A program made the position numbers and the translations under genes. This document shows positions 52,407-59,553 of a stretch of DNA of 59,553 nucleotides, in pieces; position 1 is the first letter of the stretch; every line of letters starts with the position of its first letter. Source of the DNA: Streptomyces sp. MspMP-M5 (lineage in GTDB: Bacteria; Actinomycetota; Actinomycetes; Streptomycetales; Streptomycetaceae). The notes under the pieces were generated by a model, which saw only the letters and a program-made list of their open reading frames with translations, was not told the DNA's origin and searched no databases. The stretch spans positions 142,581 through 202,133 of the forward strand of contig NZ_KB891877.1 of assembly GCF_000373585.1 (NCBI RefSeq), in the 5' to 3' direction.

Positions 52407-52563
52407 TGCGGGCCTCCTGTCGATTTCTGCTCCGCCGGGGGGAGTTGGCGGGCGAGGCTGTCACGGAGGGCGTGCGAGGTGGTGCGGGTGGGCCGGACGT
52501 CGCGCTGGTGAGCGTGCGCAGGGCCGCGCTTGTGGCGCGTGGACGGGGTGTGGGGGCGACCGG

Positions 52564-52660
52564 CCCGGGGGTGCGGAGCGTTCCGCACCCCCGGGGACCG
52601 GCGCTTGCGGACCCCGCTCGGGTCCGCAAGCTCGGCCGGGAGCCGTCCCTCCCGGCCGAG
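52564..52660. terminator. Three consecutive perfect hairpins
   Basis: Stem 1 pairs 52564-52577 with 52582-52595 (14 bp), stem 2 pairs 52603-52614 with 52620-52631 (12 bp), and stem 3 pairs 52631-52641 with 52650-52660 (11 bp). They lie between the deaminase stop and the permease start on the minus strand. A single stem would be enough to terminate, so the array may limit read-through or stabilise mRNA ends. Confidence 0.85.
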
Positions 52661-52687
52661 TCTCGGGGTGTGCCGCGTCCGGGGGGA

Positions 52688-54094
52688 TCAGCCCTCGGCC
52701 GCGATACGGGCCAGACGCTGCGCCTCGGCCCGCGTGGAGCGGGCGATGGCGTCCTCGTCGATGTTGGTGAGGTGGTTGTCCTCGACCACCGGCTTGCCGT
52801 CGACCAGCGACAGCGTGACCGGGGCGGCCGGCCCGAAGACGAGGGCGGTGACCGGGTCGGCGATCGAGGAGTGGCCCAGTCCGTCCAGCTTCCACAGGAC
52901 CAGGTCGGCGAGCTTGCCCGGCTCCAGGGAGCCGATCTCGCCGGTCCGGCCGAGGACCTGGGCGCCGCCGTAGGTGCCCAGGCGCAGTGCCTGGCGGGCG
53001 TTGAGGGCGGCCTCGCGGTGCACCGGGTTCAGGCGGTTGATGAGGAGCGCGTTGCGCAGCTCGGTGTGGAGTTCGCCGGACTCGTTGGAGGCGGTGCCGT
53101 CGACGCCGAGGCCGACCGGGACGCCGGCGGCGAGCATGTCCGGGACGCGGGCGATGCCGGCGGCCAGGCGGGCGTTGGACGACGGGCAGTGCGCCACGCC
53201 GGTCTTCGTGCGGGCGAAGGCGGCGATGTCGGAGTCGTTCATGTGGACGCAGTGCGCCATCCACACGTCCTCGCCGAGCCAGCCGGTGGACTCGAAGTAG
53301 TCGGTCGGGCCCATGCCGAACAGCTCGTGGCAGAACTTCTCCTCCTCCACGGTCTCCGAGCCGTGGGTGTGCATCCGGACTCCCTTGCGGCGGGCCAGCG
53401 CGGCGCCCTCGCGGAGGAGTTCGGTGGAGATGGAGAACGGCGAGCAGGGGGCCGCGGCGATGTGCACCATCGATCCGAAGGAGGAGTCGTGGTGCTTGTC
53501 GATGGCCTCCTCGGTGCCGAGCAGGGCGCCCTCGGTGGTCTCGACGGCGAAGTCCGGGGGCAGGCCGCCGTCCTTCTCGCTGCGGTCCATCGAGCCGCGG
53601 GCGAGGGTGATCCGGGCGCCGATGTCGGCGACCGCGGCCAGTTCGGCGCCGACGAGGTCTCCGGCGCCCCGGGGGAAGACGTAGTGGTGGTCGGAGGCGG
53701 TGGTGACGCCGCCCTTGACCATCATGCCGAGCGAGCCGTGGGTGGCCGCGGTGAGCATCGCCGCGTCGATCCGGGCCCAGGTCGGGTAGAGCGCGACCAG
53801 CCAGTTGAAGAGGTTGTGGTCGGTGGCCAGACCGCGGGTGATCCACTGGTAGAAGTGGTGGTGGGTGTTGATCAGGCCGGGGGTGACGAGGTGGCCGGTG
53901 CCGTCGATGCGCCGGACGACGTTCGCCAGCCCCTCGGGGGCCTTGCCGGCGCCGACGGACTCGATGACGTTGTCGGCGACGACGACATGACCGCCGGCGT
54001 ACTCGGTGTCGTCGGCGTCGACGGTCGCGATGGCGCAGTTCTCGATGACGATGCGCTGCTTCACCGCACTGTCAGGGGATGCCGGTGCTGCCAT
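52688..54094 (-). CDS. Purine deaminase (8-oxoguanine/guanine deaminase type, amidohydrolase)
   Basis: A 468-residue amidohydrolase of the ATZ/TRZ-like group. The metal motif is LINTHHHFYQW (about residue 75), further ligands are in HTHGSE and MAHCVHM, and the catalytic Asp is in GLGVDGTASNE. Start ATG 54094 follows GAGGAAAG. Annotated relatives are 8-oxoguanine deaminases. Guanine or other aminopurines are also possible, and the product (xanthine or urate-type) would enter the pathway coded here. It lies between two NCS2 permease genes, 45 bases after the upstream one. Confidence 0.85.
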   Translation of the reverse strand: MAAPASPDSAVKQRIVIENCAIATVDADDTEYAGGHVVVADNVIESVGAGKAPEGLANVVRRIDGTGHLVTPGLINTHHHFYQWITRGLATDHNLFNWLVALYPTWARIDAAMLTAATHGSLGMMVKGGVTTASDHHYVFPRGAGDLVGAELAAVADIGARITLARGSMDRSEKDGGLPPDFAVETTEGALLGTEEAIDKHHDSSFGSMVHIAAAPCSPFSISTELLREGAALARRKGVRMHTHGSETVEEEKFCHELFGMGPTDYFESTGWLGEDVWMAHCVHMNDSDIAAFARTKTGVAHCPSSNARLAAGIARVPDMLAAGVPVGLGVDGTASNESGELHTELRNALLINRLNPVHREAALNARQALRLGTYGGAQVLGRTGEIGSLEPGKLADLVLWKLDGLGHSSIADPVTALVFGPAAPVTLSLVDGKPVVEDNHLTNIDEDAIARSTRAEAQRLARIAAEG

Positions 54095-54139
54095 GGTGCT
54101 TTCCTCGTTCTTTCGTGGCGGTTTGGGCACGGCATGGCC

Positions 54140-55546
54140 CTACGGGATTTGAGTGCCGGAGCCGGGCGAGGCGGCTGACAGTACCGCTGCCCGCGGAGTG
54201 CCCCGGGTGCCGAGATGGTGGAAGAACAGGTTGAGCGAGACCGCGACCAGGGCTCCGGCGCTGATCCCGGAGCCGAGCACGGTCTGTGCCCAGGCGGGGA
54301 ACCCGGCGTAGAAGGTCGGCGCGGCGAGCGGGATGATTCCCGCGCCGAGCGACACGGCCACCAGGATGATGTTGGAGCTGTCATCGAGTCCGGCTTCGGA
54401 GAGCGTGCGGATACCACTGACCGCGATCGATCCGAACAGGACGATACCGGCGCCGCCGAGGACCGGCATCGGCACCAGGGAGACCACGGCGCCCAGGACG
54501 GGGAAGGCGCCGAGGACCAGCAGCACCGCGCCGGCCAGCGCGACGACGTAGCGGCTGCGGACCCGGGTCAGCGAGACGACGCCGACGTTCTGCGCGAAGG
54601 CGCTGGTCGGGAAGGAGCCGAAGACCGGGCCGAGGAGGGTGGCGATGCCGTCGGTGCGCAGCCCGCGGGTGAGGGTGGTGCTGGTGGTCTTGCGGTCGCA
54701 GATCTCACCGAGGGCGAGCATCCCGGCCGACGACTCCGTCATCAGCACCAGCATCACGATGCACAGCGAGAGGATCGCGGCGGGCTGGAACTCCGGGGGC
54801 CCGAAGGCGAAGGGGGTGGGCAGCGCGGCGACCGGGGCCGAGCGCAGTCCGTCGAAGCCGGCCATGCCGAACGGGATCGCGGCGAGGGTGCCGGCGACCA
54901 GGCCGATCAGCAGCGCGATCTGCTTGACGAATCCCTTGGTGAAGCGCTGGACGAGCAGCACCACGAGGAGGGTGAAGCCGGCCAGTGCGAGGTTCTTCAT
55001 GGAGCCGAAGTCGGCGGCGGTCTTGTCGCCGCCCTGTGCCCAGCCGACGGGTACGGGCATCAGCGTGACCCCGATGAGGGTGATCACGACGCCGGTGACC
55101 AGCGGCGGGAAGAACCGCAGGAGCTTGCCGAAGAACGGTCCGACCGCCAGGCAGAACACCCCGGCGCACATCACCGCCCCGTAGATGGCGGGGAGTTGGT
55201 GGCCCTTGGCGGTGGTCTCGGCGATGGCGAGCATCGGTGTAATGCCGGCGGAGCTGGCGGCGTTGACGAACGGGAGGCGGTTGCCGGCGAAGGAGCGGAC
55301 GCCGAGCGTCTGCAGCAGGGTCGCGAGGCCGGCGATCAGCAGGCTGGCGGCGATGAGCCGGGTCCGGCCCGCGGTGTCCAGGCCGACGGCCTGGCCGACG
55401 ATGAGCGGAGGGGTGACGACACCGGCGTACATCGCCGCGATGTGCTGGAGTGCGGCGGGGACGAGGCGCCGCACGGCCGGCTTCTCGTCCACCGGGTGGA
55501 CCGCCGGTGGGGCTGGGTGGTGCGGGGCTTGCTCTTGCTGTGCCAT
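54140..55546 (-). CDS. NCS2 purine (uric acid/xanthine) permease, copy 2
   Basis: A 468-residue NCS2 transporter closely similar to copy 1. It has the same TM1 QHIAAMYAGVV, FAQNVGVVSLTRVRSRYVV near the substrate site, and MTESSAGMLALG. It follows urate oxidase by 81 bases in the same direction, so it is the better candidate for urate uptake, with copy 1 for another purine. Which copy carries which substrate cannot be read from sequence. Confidence 0.9.
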   Translation of the reverse strand: MAQQEQAPHHPAPPAVHPVDEKPAVRRLVPAALQHIAAMYAGVVTPPLIVGQAVGLDTAGRTRLIAASLLIAGLATLLQTLGVRSFAGNRLPFVNAASSAGITPMLAIAETTAKGHQLPAIYGAVMCAGVFCLAVGPFFGKLLRFFPPLVTGVVITLIGVTLMPVPVGWAQGGDKTAADFGSMKNLALAGFTLLVVLLVQRFTKGFVKQIALLIGLVAGTLAAIPFGMAGFDGLRSAPVAALPTPFAFGPPEFQPAAILSLCIVMLVLMTESSAGMLALGEICDRKTTSTTLTRGLRTDGIATLLGPVFGSFPTSAFAQNVGVVSLTRVRSRYVVALAGAVLLVLGAFPVLGAVVSLVPMPVLGGAGIVLFGSIAVSGIRTLSEAGLDDSSNIILVAVSLGAGIIPLAAPTFYAGFPAWAQTVLGSGISAGALVAVSLNLFFHHLGTRGTPRAAVLSAASPGSGTQIP

Positions 55547-55627
55547 GGGTCGATCCCCTCGGGTATCACGTCCCCTCCCTGCTGCGGGGTGGGGAGGGGA
55601 CGCGAGGCACGGCGTTGCGTCGATCCG

Positions 55628-56560
55628 CTAGAGGTTGGTCAGATCCATCGGGATCCGGGCTTCGACGCCGTCGCGCAGAACAGTGGCTTCGATCAGGCCG
55701 TACGGGCGGTCCGCCGCGTAGTAGACAGCTCCGTCGGCGGTGTCGTTCTTGAGCCCGAAGGGCTCCAGGTCCACGAGGAAGTGGTGCTTGTTCGGGAGCG
55801 AGAACCGGATCTCGTCCACCTCGGACCTGTTGTTGATGATGCGCGAACCCATCTGGTAGAGGGTCTGCTGGAGCGACAGGCTGTAGGTCTCCGCGAACGC
55901 CTGCAGCATGTGCTTCTTGACCTGCTCGTACGAACGCTCCCAGTTGGGCATCCGCTGCTCGTCGGAGGTCCAGTTGAAGCGCCAGCGGCTGGCCACCTGG
56001 GTGGCCAGGATGCGGTCGTACGCTTCCTTCAGGGTCGTGTACTTGTCCTTGATGTACCCCCAGAACTCCGAGTTGGTGGAGTTCATCACGATCAGATCCT
56101 TCAGACCGGAGATGACCTGCCAGTCCTCACCGTCGTAGGTGATCTCGGTCAGGCGGACCTCCTGGCCCTTGCGGACGAAGGAGTGCTTGACCTCGTCGGC
56201 CCCGATGAAGCGGGAGTTGGCGTCCGAGCTCTCGATGCGCTCCCAGGCGTACTCCTCGATCCGGATCCGGGCCCGCTTGATCGGCTCCTGGCTGGTGACG
56301 AAGTGCCGGGCCAGGTGGATGCCGAACTGCTCGGCCGACTCGATCCCGTACTCCTTGGCGAAGGCGTACACGGTGTTCTTGGTCGTGTCGGTGGGCAGGC
56401 AGTTGGCGTTGGAACCGGAGAGGTGGACCTCGTCCAGGTCGCCGGAGAGCGCGACCGAGACGTTGAGGTCCTTGATGTGGTGCGTGGTGCCGTCGCGGGT
56501 GATCTTGACGACGCGGTTTTCCGCCTTGCCGTACTGGTTCTGGCCGAGAATCGTGGGCAT
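55628..56560 (-). CDS. pucL: Urate oxidase (uricase)
   Basis: A 310-residue cofactor-free uricase made of two tunnelling-fold halves. Conserved segments are YGKAENRVVKI at the start, the Thr region LPTDTTKNTVYAFAKEYGIE (catalytic Thr-Lys), EPIKRARIRIEEYAWERIE, the substrate-binding NSTNSEFWGYIKDKYTTLKE, and SLQQTLYQMG. It oxidises urate to 5-hydroxyisourate with oxygen. It lies seven bases after the HIU hydrolase gene, forming part of the urate operon. Confidence 0.95.
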   Translation of the reverse strand: MPTILGQNQYGKAENRVVKITRDGTTHHIKDLNVSVALSGDLDEVHLSGSNANCLPTDTTKNTVYAFAKEYGIESAEQFGIHLARHFVTSQEPIKRARIRIEEYAWERIESSDANSRFIGADEVKHSFVRKGQEVRLTEITYDGEDWQVISGLKDLIVMNSTNSEFWGYIKDKYTTLKEAYDRILATQVASRWRFNWTSDEQRMPNWERSYEQVKKHMLQAFAETYSLSLQQTLYQMGSRIINNRSEVDEIRFSLPNKHHFLVDLEPFGLKNDTADGAVYYAADRPYGLIEATVLRDGVEARIPMDLTNL

Positions 56561-56567
56561 GTCGGTG

Positions 56568-56999
56568 CTAGCTCCCTCGGTATACGGAGTAGCCGAACGG
56601 GTTGAGCAGCAGCGGTACGTGGTAGTGCTCGCCCGGCTTGACGGCAAAGGTGATTGCCACCTCCGGGAAGAAGGCTCCGCTGTCCCGTAGCGCGGGGGCG
56701 TCCTGCTGTTCCTCGGCTTGCTGGTTGACGCTGTGCTGGTGAGAAACGCCGTGCCGGCTGGAAGAGAAGTACGCCTCGGTGTCGAACTCGATGCGTACGT
56801 GGGTGGTGTCCGCCGGCAGTGCCGGCAGGTCCTTGCAGCGCCCGTCGGCGTCGGTCTTACCGGCGCCGTGGGCGGTCCAGGCACCGCCGCTGCCGGAGCG
56901 CACCGAGAGCGTGAGGGCGACGCCCTCGGCGGGGCGGCCCACGCTGGTGTCCAGGATGTGCGTGGACACCGACGCCGGTGCAGCCGTCTCGCTGCTCAT
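56568..56999 (-). CDS. pucM: 5-hydroxyisourate hydrolase (transthyretin-like)
   Basis: A 143-residue transthyretin-related protein. The family ends are intact: VSTHILDTSVGRPAEGV at the start, with the catalytic His, and the C-terminal LLNPFGYSVYRGS tetrapeptide. An unusual insertion of about 20 residues (RHGVSHQHSVNQQAEEQQDA) in the middle makes it longer than the usual 110-120. It hydrolyses 5-hydroxyisourate to OHCU. Its ATG overlaps the stop of the OHCU decarboxylase gene. Confidence 0.93.
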   Translation of the reverse strand: MSSETAAPASVSTHILDTSVGRPAEGVALTLSVRSGSGGAWTAHGAGKTDADGRCKDLPALPADTTHVRIEFDTEAYFSSSRHGVSHQHSVNQQAEEQQDAPALRDSGAFFPEVAITFAVKPGEHYHVPLLLNPFGYSVYRGS

Positions 57000-57508
57000 A
57001 CTGGGTCTCCTTCTGCGATGCGGTTCAGGCGGATGCGGTTGATCTTGCCGAGCTCCACACGGACGATCTCGCGTTCCTGTTCCGGCGTGTTGTCGATCCG
57101 GTTACGGATCGCGTCGCGCATCTGCTCCCCGGTGCGGCCGGAGGCACAGATCAGGAAGACGTGGCCGAACTTCTCCTGGTAGGACAGGTTGAGTTCGAGC
57201 ATCTCCGCCTTGAGCTCGTCGGAGGCGCCGGCCATGCCGCTCTGTTCGCGGTGCGAGGTGGCGTCGCCCGGCTCGGGCCGCCCTATGGGCGGGTGCCCGG
57301 CCATCGCCTCGGCCAGATCGTCCACGGTCAGCTCCGCCATGGCGGCGTCGGCGGCGGCGAACAGGGCGTCGGCGGTGGCGTAGGGGCGCTGGGCGAGGAT
57401 CTTGCTCCCCCAGGCCCGGCTGGCGCACACCTCGTGCAGAGCGGCCTGAGCCTCGCCGGCGTCGGCGGTGTTGAACCGGGTGAGCCCTTGGGGCGTACTC
57501 GAAGACAC
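56996..57508 (-). CDS. OHCU decarboxylase
   Basis: A 170-residue all-helical decarboxylase. The catalytic His is in MAGHPPIG (about residue 71), with Glu in the SHREQSGM segment and the conserved ending LSYQEKFGHVFLICASGRTG. It converts OHCU to (S)-allantoin, completing urate breakdown. Start GTG 57508 is six bases after GGAGG. It heads the operon OHCU decarboxylase, HIU hydrolase, uricase, permease, deaminase, with an AllR-type palindrome 73 bases upstream. Confidence 0.93.
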   Translation of the reverse strand: MSSSTPQGLTRFNTADAGEAQAALHEVCASRAWGSKILAQRPYATADALFAAADAAMAELTVDDLAEAMAGHPPIGRPEPGDATSHREQSGMAGASDELKAEMLELNLSYQEKFGHVFLICASGRTGEQMRDAIRNRIDNTPEQEREIVRVELGKINRIRLNRIAEGDPV

Positions 57509-57580
57509 GGGAAGCCTCCGTGGCCTGGTGCTGGACAGCTCTGACTGGCTGGAAACAGCTAAGACCTCCGGCAACATCAC

Positions 57581-57597
57581 GTCAACACTTTGTTGAA
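57581..57597. promoter_or_regulatory. AllR-type operator before the urate operon
   Basis: GTCAACACTTTGTTGAA matches TTCAACA-N3-TGTTGAA at 13 of 14 arm positions. It is 73 bases upstream of the OHCU decarboxylase start and links the urate operon with allB-alc. Confidence 0.75.
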
Positions 57598-57610
57598 AAG
57601 TCGGCAACAC

Positions 57611-57644
57611 AAAAGCCGCCGCCCGGGGTCTCCGAGCGACGGCT
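57611..57644 (-). terminator. Intrinsic terminator of the HTH gene
   Basis: A 13-bp stem with two G-U-type positions (57614-57626 with 57632-57644) is followed on the minus strand by TTTTG. It lies between the HTH gene stop and the urate promoter. A T-run is unusual for this genome, so the call is fairly firm. Confidence 0.75.
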
Positions 57645-57679
57645 TCGGTCATGAGAAGGGGGTTTGCGCCCGCTTCGCC

Positions 57680-58060
57680 TCAGTCGGCGTCCTTCGCGGC
57701 GCTTTCCCTGTTCAGGTAGTTGTACACGGTGAAACGGCTGACACCGAGGGCGCCCGCGACGGTCTCCACCCCGTGCCGGACCGAAAAGGCACCCCGGCTC
57801 TCCAGTATCCGCACCACCGACTGCTTGGTCTTCCGGTCCAGCTCGGCGAGCGGCACGCCGTGCCGGCGCTCCAGCTCGGCCAGGATGTGGTCGAGCGACT
57901 CCGACAGGTGCGGGAGCCGGACGGCCACCCGGTCCTGCCCCTCCCAGGTCAGCACGACGTCGTCGCCCCGGGCCTGCTCGGGCGCGACCATCCGGCCGCC
58001 CATGGCGTCCACCAGCGGCTTGACCGCCCGGACGAAGGGGTGGTCGGCGGGCTCGGTCAC
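57680..58060 (-). CDS. Short helix-turn-helix regulator (HTH_22-like)
   Basis: A 126-residue protein whose C-terminal 50 residues (LDRKTKQSVVRILESRGAFS, then VETVAGALGVSRFTVYNYLN) form the HTH found at the end of YheO/DauR-type regulators. Those carry a PAS-like sensor before it; here only about 70 residues precede, with LTWEGQDRVAVRLPHLSESL and no clear PAS fold. Its position between the urate operon and a glyoxylate operon suggests purine control. The gene overlaps the upstream small gene by ATGA and ends at a terminator. Confidence 0.72.
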   Translation of the reverse strand: MTEPADHPFVRAVKPLVDAMGGRMVAPEQARGDDVVLTWEGQDRVAVRLPHLSESLDHILAELERRHGVPLAELDRKTKQSVVRILESRGAFSVRHGVETVAGALGVSRFTVYNYLNRESAAKDAD

Positions 58061-58350
58061 GTCGCGTCCTCCTGCCCCGCCGCCGCGCCGCCCTGCGGGT
58101 CGTCCGCGATCACATTGACCTGGAGCGAGACGCGGGTCGCACCGGCCTCCAGGGACTGCCGCAGCAGGGCGTCGACCGCGCTCAGCACCCGGTCCGCGTC
58201 GCCCTCCGCGGTGTTGCCGAAGGGCCCGACGTCGACGGCGTCCAGCTCGGCACCGGTGACGATCTCCCGCGCCACCACGGCATGGGCCGGCGCTTCGTCC
58301 AGATCGAACGGCTCCGTCGTGAACTCAACTCTCAATCGCACGCGGTTCAA
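58057..58350 (-). CDS. Small MTH1187/YkoF-like protein
   Basis: A 97-residue alpha/beta protein. An opening strand VRLRVEFTTEPFDLDEAPAH is followed by a helix, and the GPFGNTAEGDADRVLSAVDA stretch and closing strand TRVSLQVNVI suggest the ferredoxin-like fold of the MTH1187/YkoF (thiamine-binding) group. The resemblance is loose. It is co-translated with the HTH regulator and may be its ligand-sensing partner, replacing the missing PAS domain. The function is unproven. Confidence 0.6.
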   Translation of the reverse strand: MNRVRLRVEFTTEPFDLDEAPAHAVVAREIVTGAELDAVDVGPFGNTAEGDADRVLSAVDALLRQSLEAGATRVSLQVNVIADDPQGGAAAGQEDAT

Positions 58351-58447
58351 CCTACGCGCGGTTGGCCCCGCCGACCAGAAATTGCCCAGGACCCCCCTTG
58401 ACAGCTTCGCCGCACTCCCGGCAGGGTTCCATTAAGCAGAAACTAAG

Positions 58448-58462
58448 TTCCGCTATCCGGAA
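58448..58462. promoter_or_regulatory. IclR-type site before hyi
   Basis: TTCCGCTATCCGGAA is an imperfect palindrome that shares arms and an AAG flank with TTCCGCGATAAGGAA before malate synthase. It lies 15 bases before the hyi start and abuts its ribosome binding site. Confidence 0.6.
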
Positions 58463-58476
58463 GGAGCGCCGGCCTT

Positions 58477-59316
58477 ATGGGTTTCACGGACACGCGCTTC
58501 AACGTCAATCTGTCGATCCTGTTCACCGAGCTTCCGTTGCTGGAGCGGCCGGCGGCCGCGCGGGCGGCGGGCTTCACGGCGGTGGAGCTGTGGTGGCCGT
58601 GGGTGGACGCCCCGACCCCGCAGCAGGCGGAGCAGGCGGCGTTGCGCGATGCCCTGCGCGATGCCGGCACGCAGCTGACGGGCCTGAACTTCTACGCCGG
58701 CCGGCTGCCCGGCCCGGATCGTGGTGCGCTGTCGATTCCGGGCGAGGAGTCGGAGCGGTTCCGCGCCAACGTGCCGGTGGCGATCGACTTCGCCGCCTCG
58801 CTGGGGTGCACCACCTTCAATGCCCTCTACGGCAACCGCGTCGGGCACGCCACGCCCGAGGAGCAGGACGCGCTGGCGCTGGAGAATCTCCTCTTCGCGG
58901 CGCGGGCGGTGGGTGAGGTGGAGGGGACGTTGCTCATCGAGGCGCTCAACGCGCCGGAGTCGCCGGCGTGCCCGATCGTCTCGGCGCCCCGGGCGATCGA
59001 GGTGGTCGACGCGGTCAACGCCGCCAGTGGCCTGGACAACGCCCGGTTCCTGATGGACCTGTACCACCTGTCCATGAACGGCGAGGACCTCGAAGAGGTC
59101 ATCGACCGCTACACCGCCCAGACCGGCCATGTGCAGATCGCCGACAACCCCGGCCGCGGCGCCCCCGGCACCGGCACCCTCCCCCTGGAACACCTCCTGG
59201 ACCGGCTGGCCAAGGCCGGCTACGAGGGCTGGGTCGGGCTGGAGTACAAGCCCGGCGACCGGCCCAGCGCCGAGTCCTTCGGCTGGCTGCCGCCCGCCCT
59301 GCGCGCCGCCCCCTGA
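58477..59316 (+). CDS. hyi: Hydroxypyruvate isomerase
   Basis: A 279-residue sugar-isomerase-fold protein starting at ATG 58477 after GAAGGAG. Metal and catalytic residues fit the Hyi family: Glu in TLLIEALNAPE, Asp in FLMDLYHLSMNG, His in GHVQIADNPGRGAPGTG, and Glu in WVGLEYKPG. It interconverts hydroxypyruvate and tartronate semialdehyde in the glyoxylate-to-glycerate route. The reductase gene follows 112 bases later, and glyoxylate carboligase is expected further on. Confidence 0.92.
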   Translation: MGFTDTRFNVNLSILFTELPLLERPAAARAAGFTAVELWWPWVDAPTPQQAEQAALRDALRDAGTQLTGLNFYAGRLPGPDRGALSIPGEESERFRANVPVAIDFAASLGCTTFNALYGNRVGHATPEEQDALALENLLFAARAVGEVEGTLLIEALNAPESPACPIVSAPRAIEVVDAVNAASGLDNARFLMDLYHLSMNGEDLEEVIDRYTAQTGHVQIADNPGRGAPGTGTLPLEHLLDRLAKAGYEGWVGLEYKPGDRPSAESFGWLPPALRAAP

Positions 59317-59428
59317 CCGCCGTTCCGGCTCGCCCCGACTCGGCCCGCCCGAGGGCCGGTTCGACCGTTGGCCGGCCGCCCCGGCGCCTGCGTCCCCCCT
59401 TGTTCTGAGTGTGTGAAAGAGGCTTTCG

Positions 59429-59553
59429 ATGAGCAATCTCCCCAAGATCGCGTGGATCGGGCTGGGCATCATGGGTTCGCCCATGTCCGAGAACCTGATC
59501 AAGGCCGGTTACGAGGTGACCGGCTACACCCTGGAGGCCGACAAGCTCCAGCG
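59429..59553 (+). CDS. glxR: Tartronate semialdehyde reductase (5' part only)
   Basis: Forty-one residues are visible before the window ends. The NAD(P)-binding start is IAWIGLGIMGSPMSENLIKA, the hallmark GLGxMGxPM of the beta-hydroxyacid dehydrogenase family. The gene after hyi in this pathway is normally 2-hydroxy-3-oxopropionate reductase, which gives glycerate. The start ATG 59429 follows AAAGAGG. Confidence 0.88.
   Translation, partial: MSNLPKIAWIGLGIMGSPMSENLIKAGYEVTGYTLEADKLQ

Overview
The window looks like Streptomyces chromosome. GC content is very high, starts are often GTG or TTG behind GGAGG-type ribosome binding sites, operons are packed with ATGA overlaps, and several proteins match known Streptomyces families closely (RNase Sa, GH46 chitosanase, a Zur-controlled zinc importer, an AllR-type purine locus). 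Identifications come from reading the sequence and from family knowledge; no database search was run.

Layout. 1-1372: the 5' part of a diverged RNA polymerase alpha gene away from any ribosomal-protein operon, a small CarD-like protein and a cold-shock protein. 1507-3834: a serine hydrolase and its divergent TetR regulator. 3950-12533: a zinc block. It holds a Zur paralogue in an operon with a small Cys protein, a COG0523 (G3E) GTPase, a WD40 protein and a 2Fe-2S thioredoxin-like protein; then a zinc-type ArsR sensor; then znuA-znuC-znuB-znuB-zur. Zur-box-like palindromes precede both operons. 12617-14703: a membrane-anchored esterase, the initiator tRNA and a small secreted protein. 15160-21584: three regulator-plus-enzyme modules (TetR/TetX-like, MarR/SnoaL-like, TetR/aromatic hydroxylase) with recognisable operators and a decayed insertion sequence. 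21838-27805: a sugar ABC importer, ROK kinase and GntR regulator. 27919-35889: scattered genes, including an SDR, a glyoxalase-like protein, a secreted cyclohexadienyl dehydratase, KDPG aldolase, an RNase Sa orthologue, an XRE-cupin regulator, a GH84 hexosaminidase and a TenA-like protein.

35912-59553 is mainly a purine-to-glyoxylate pathway: allantoicase, allantoinase, an AllR-like IclR regulator, malate synthase, two NCS2 permeases, a purine deaminase, urate oxidase, HIU hydrolase, OHCU decarboxylase, hydroxypyruvate isomerase and the start of tartronate semialdehyde reductase. Palindromes of the form TTCAACA-N3-TGTTGAA lie before the allantoinase, malate synthase and urate operons. A second motif, TTCCGC-N4-5-GGAA, is shared by malate synthase and hydroxypyruvate isomerase. 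The locus is split at 43.7-50.8 kb by unrelated genes: a GT-B-like protein behind a seven-copy heptamer repeat, an NB-ARC/TPR protein, a YfcC-type transporter, and an in-frame fusion of a TetR regulator to a complete GH46 chitosanase.

The most unusual items are the TetR-chitosanase fusion, the heptamer repeat that could switch a gene on and off, the orphan rpoA, the Zur-box-headed zinc-allocation operon, and the secreted PheC-type enzyme.
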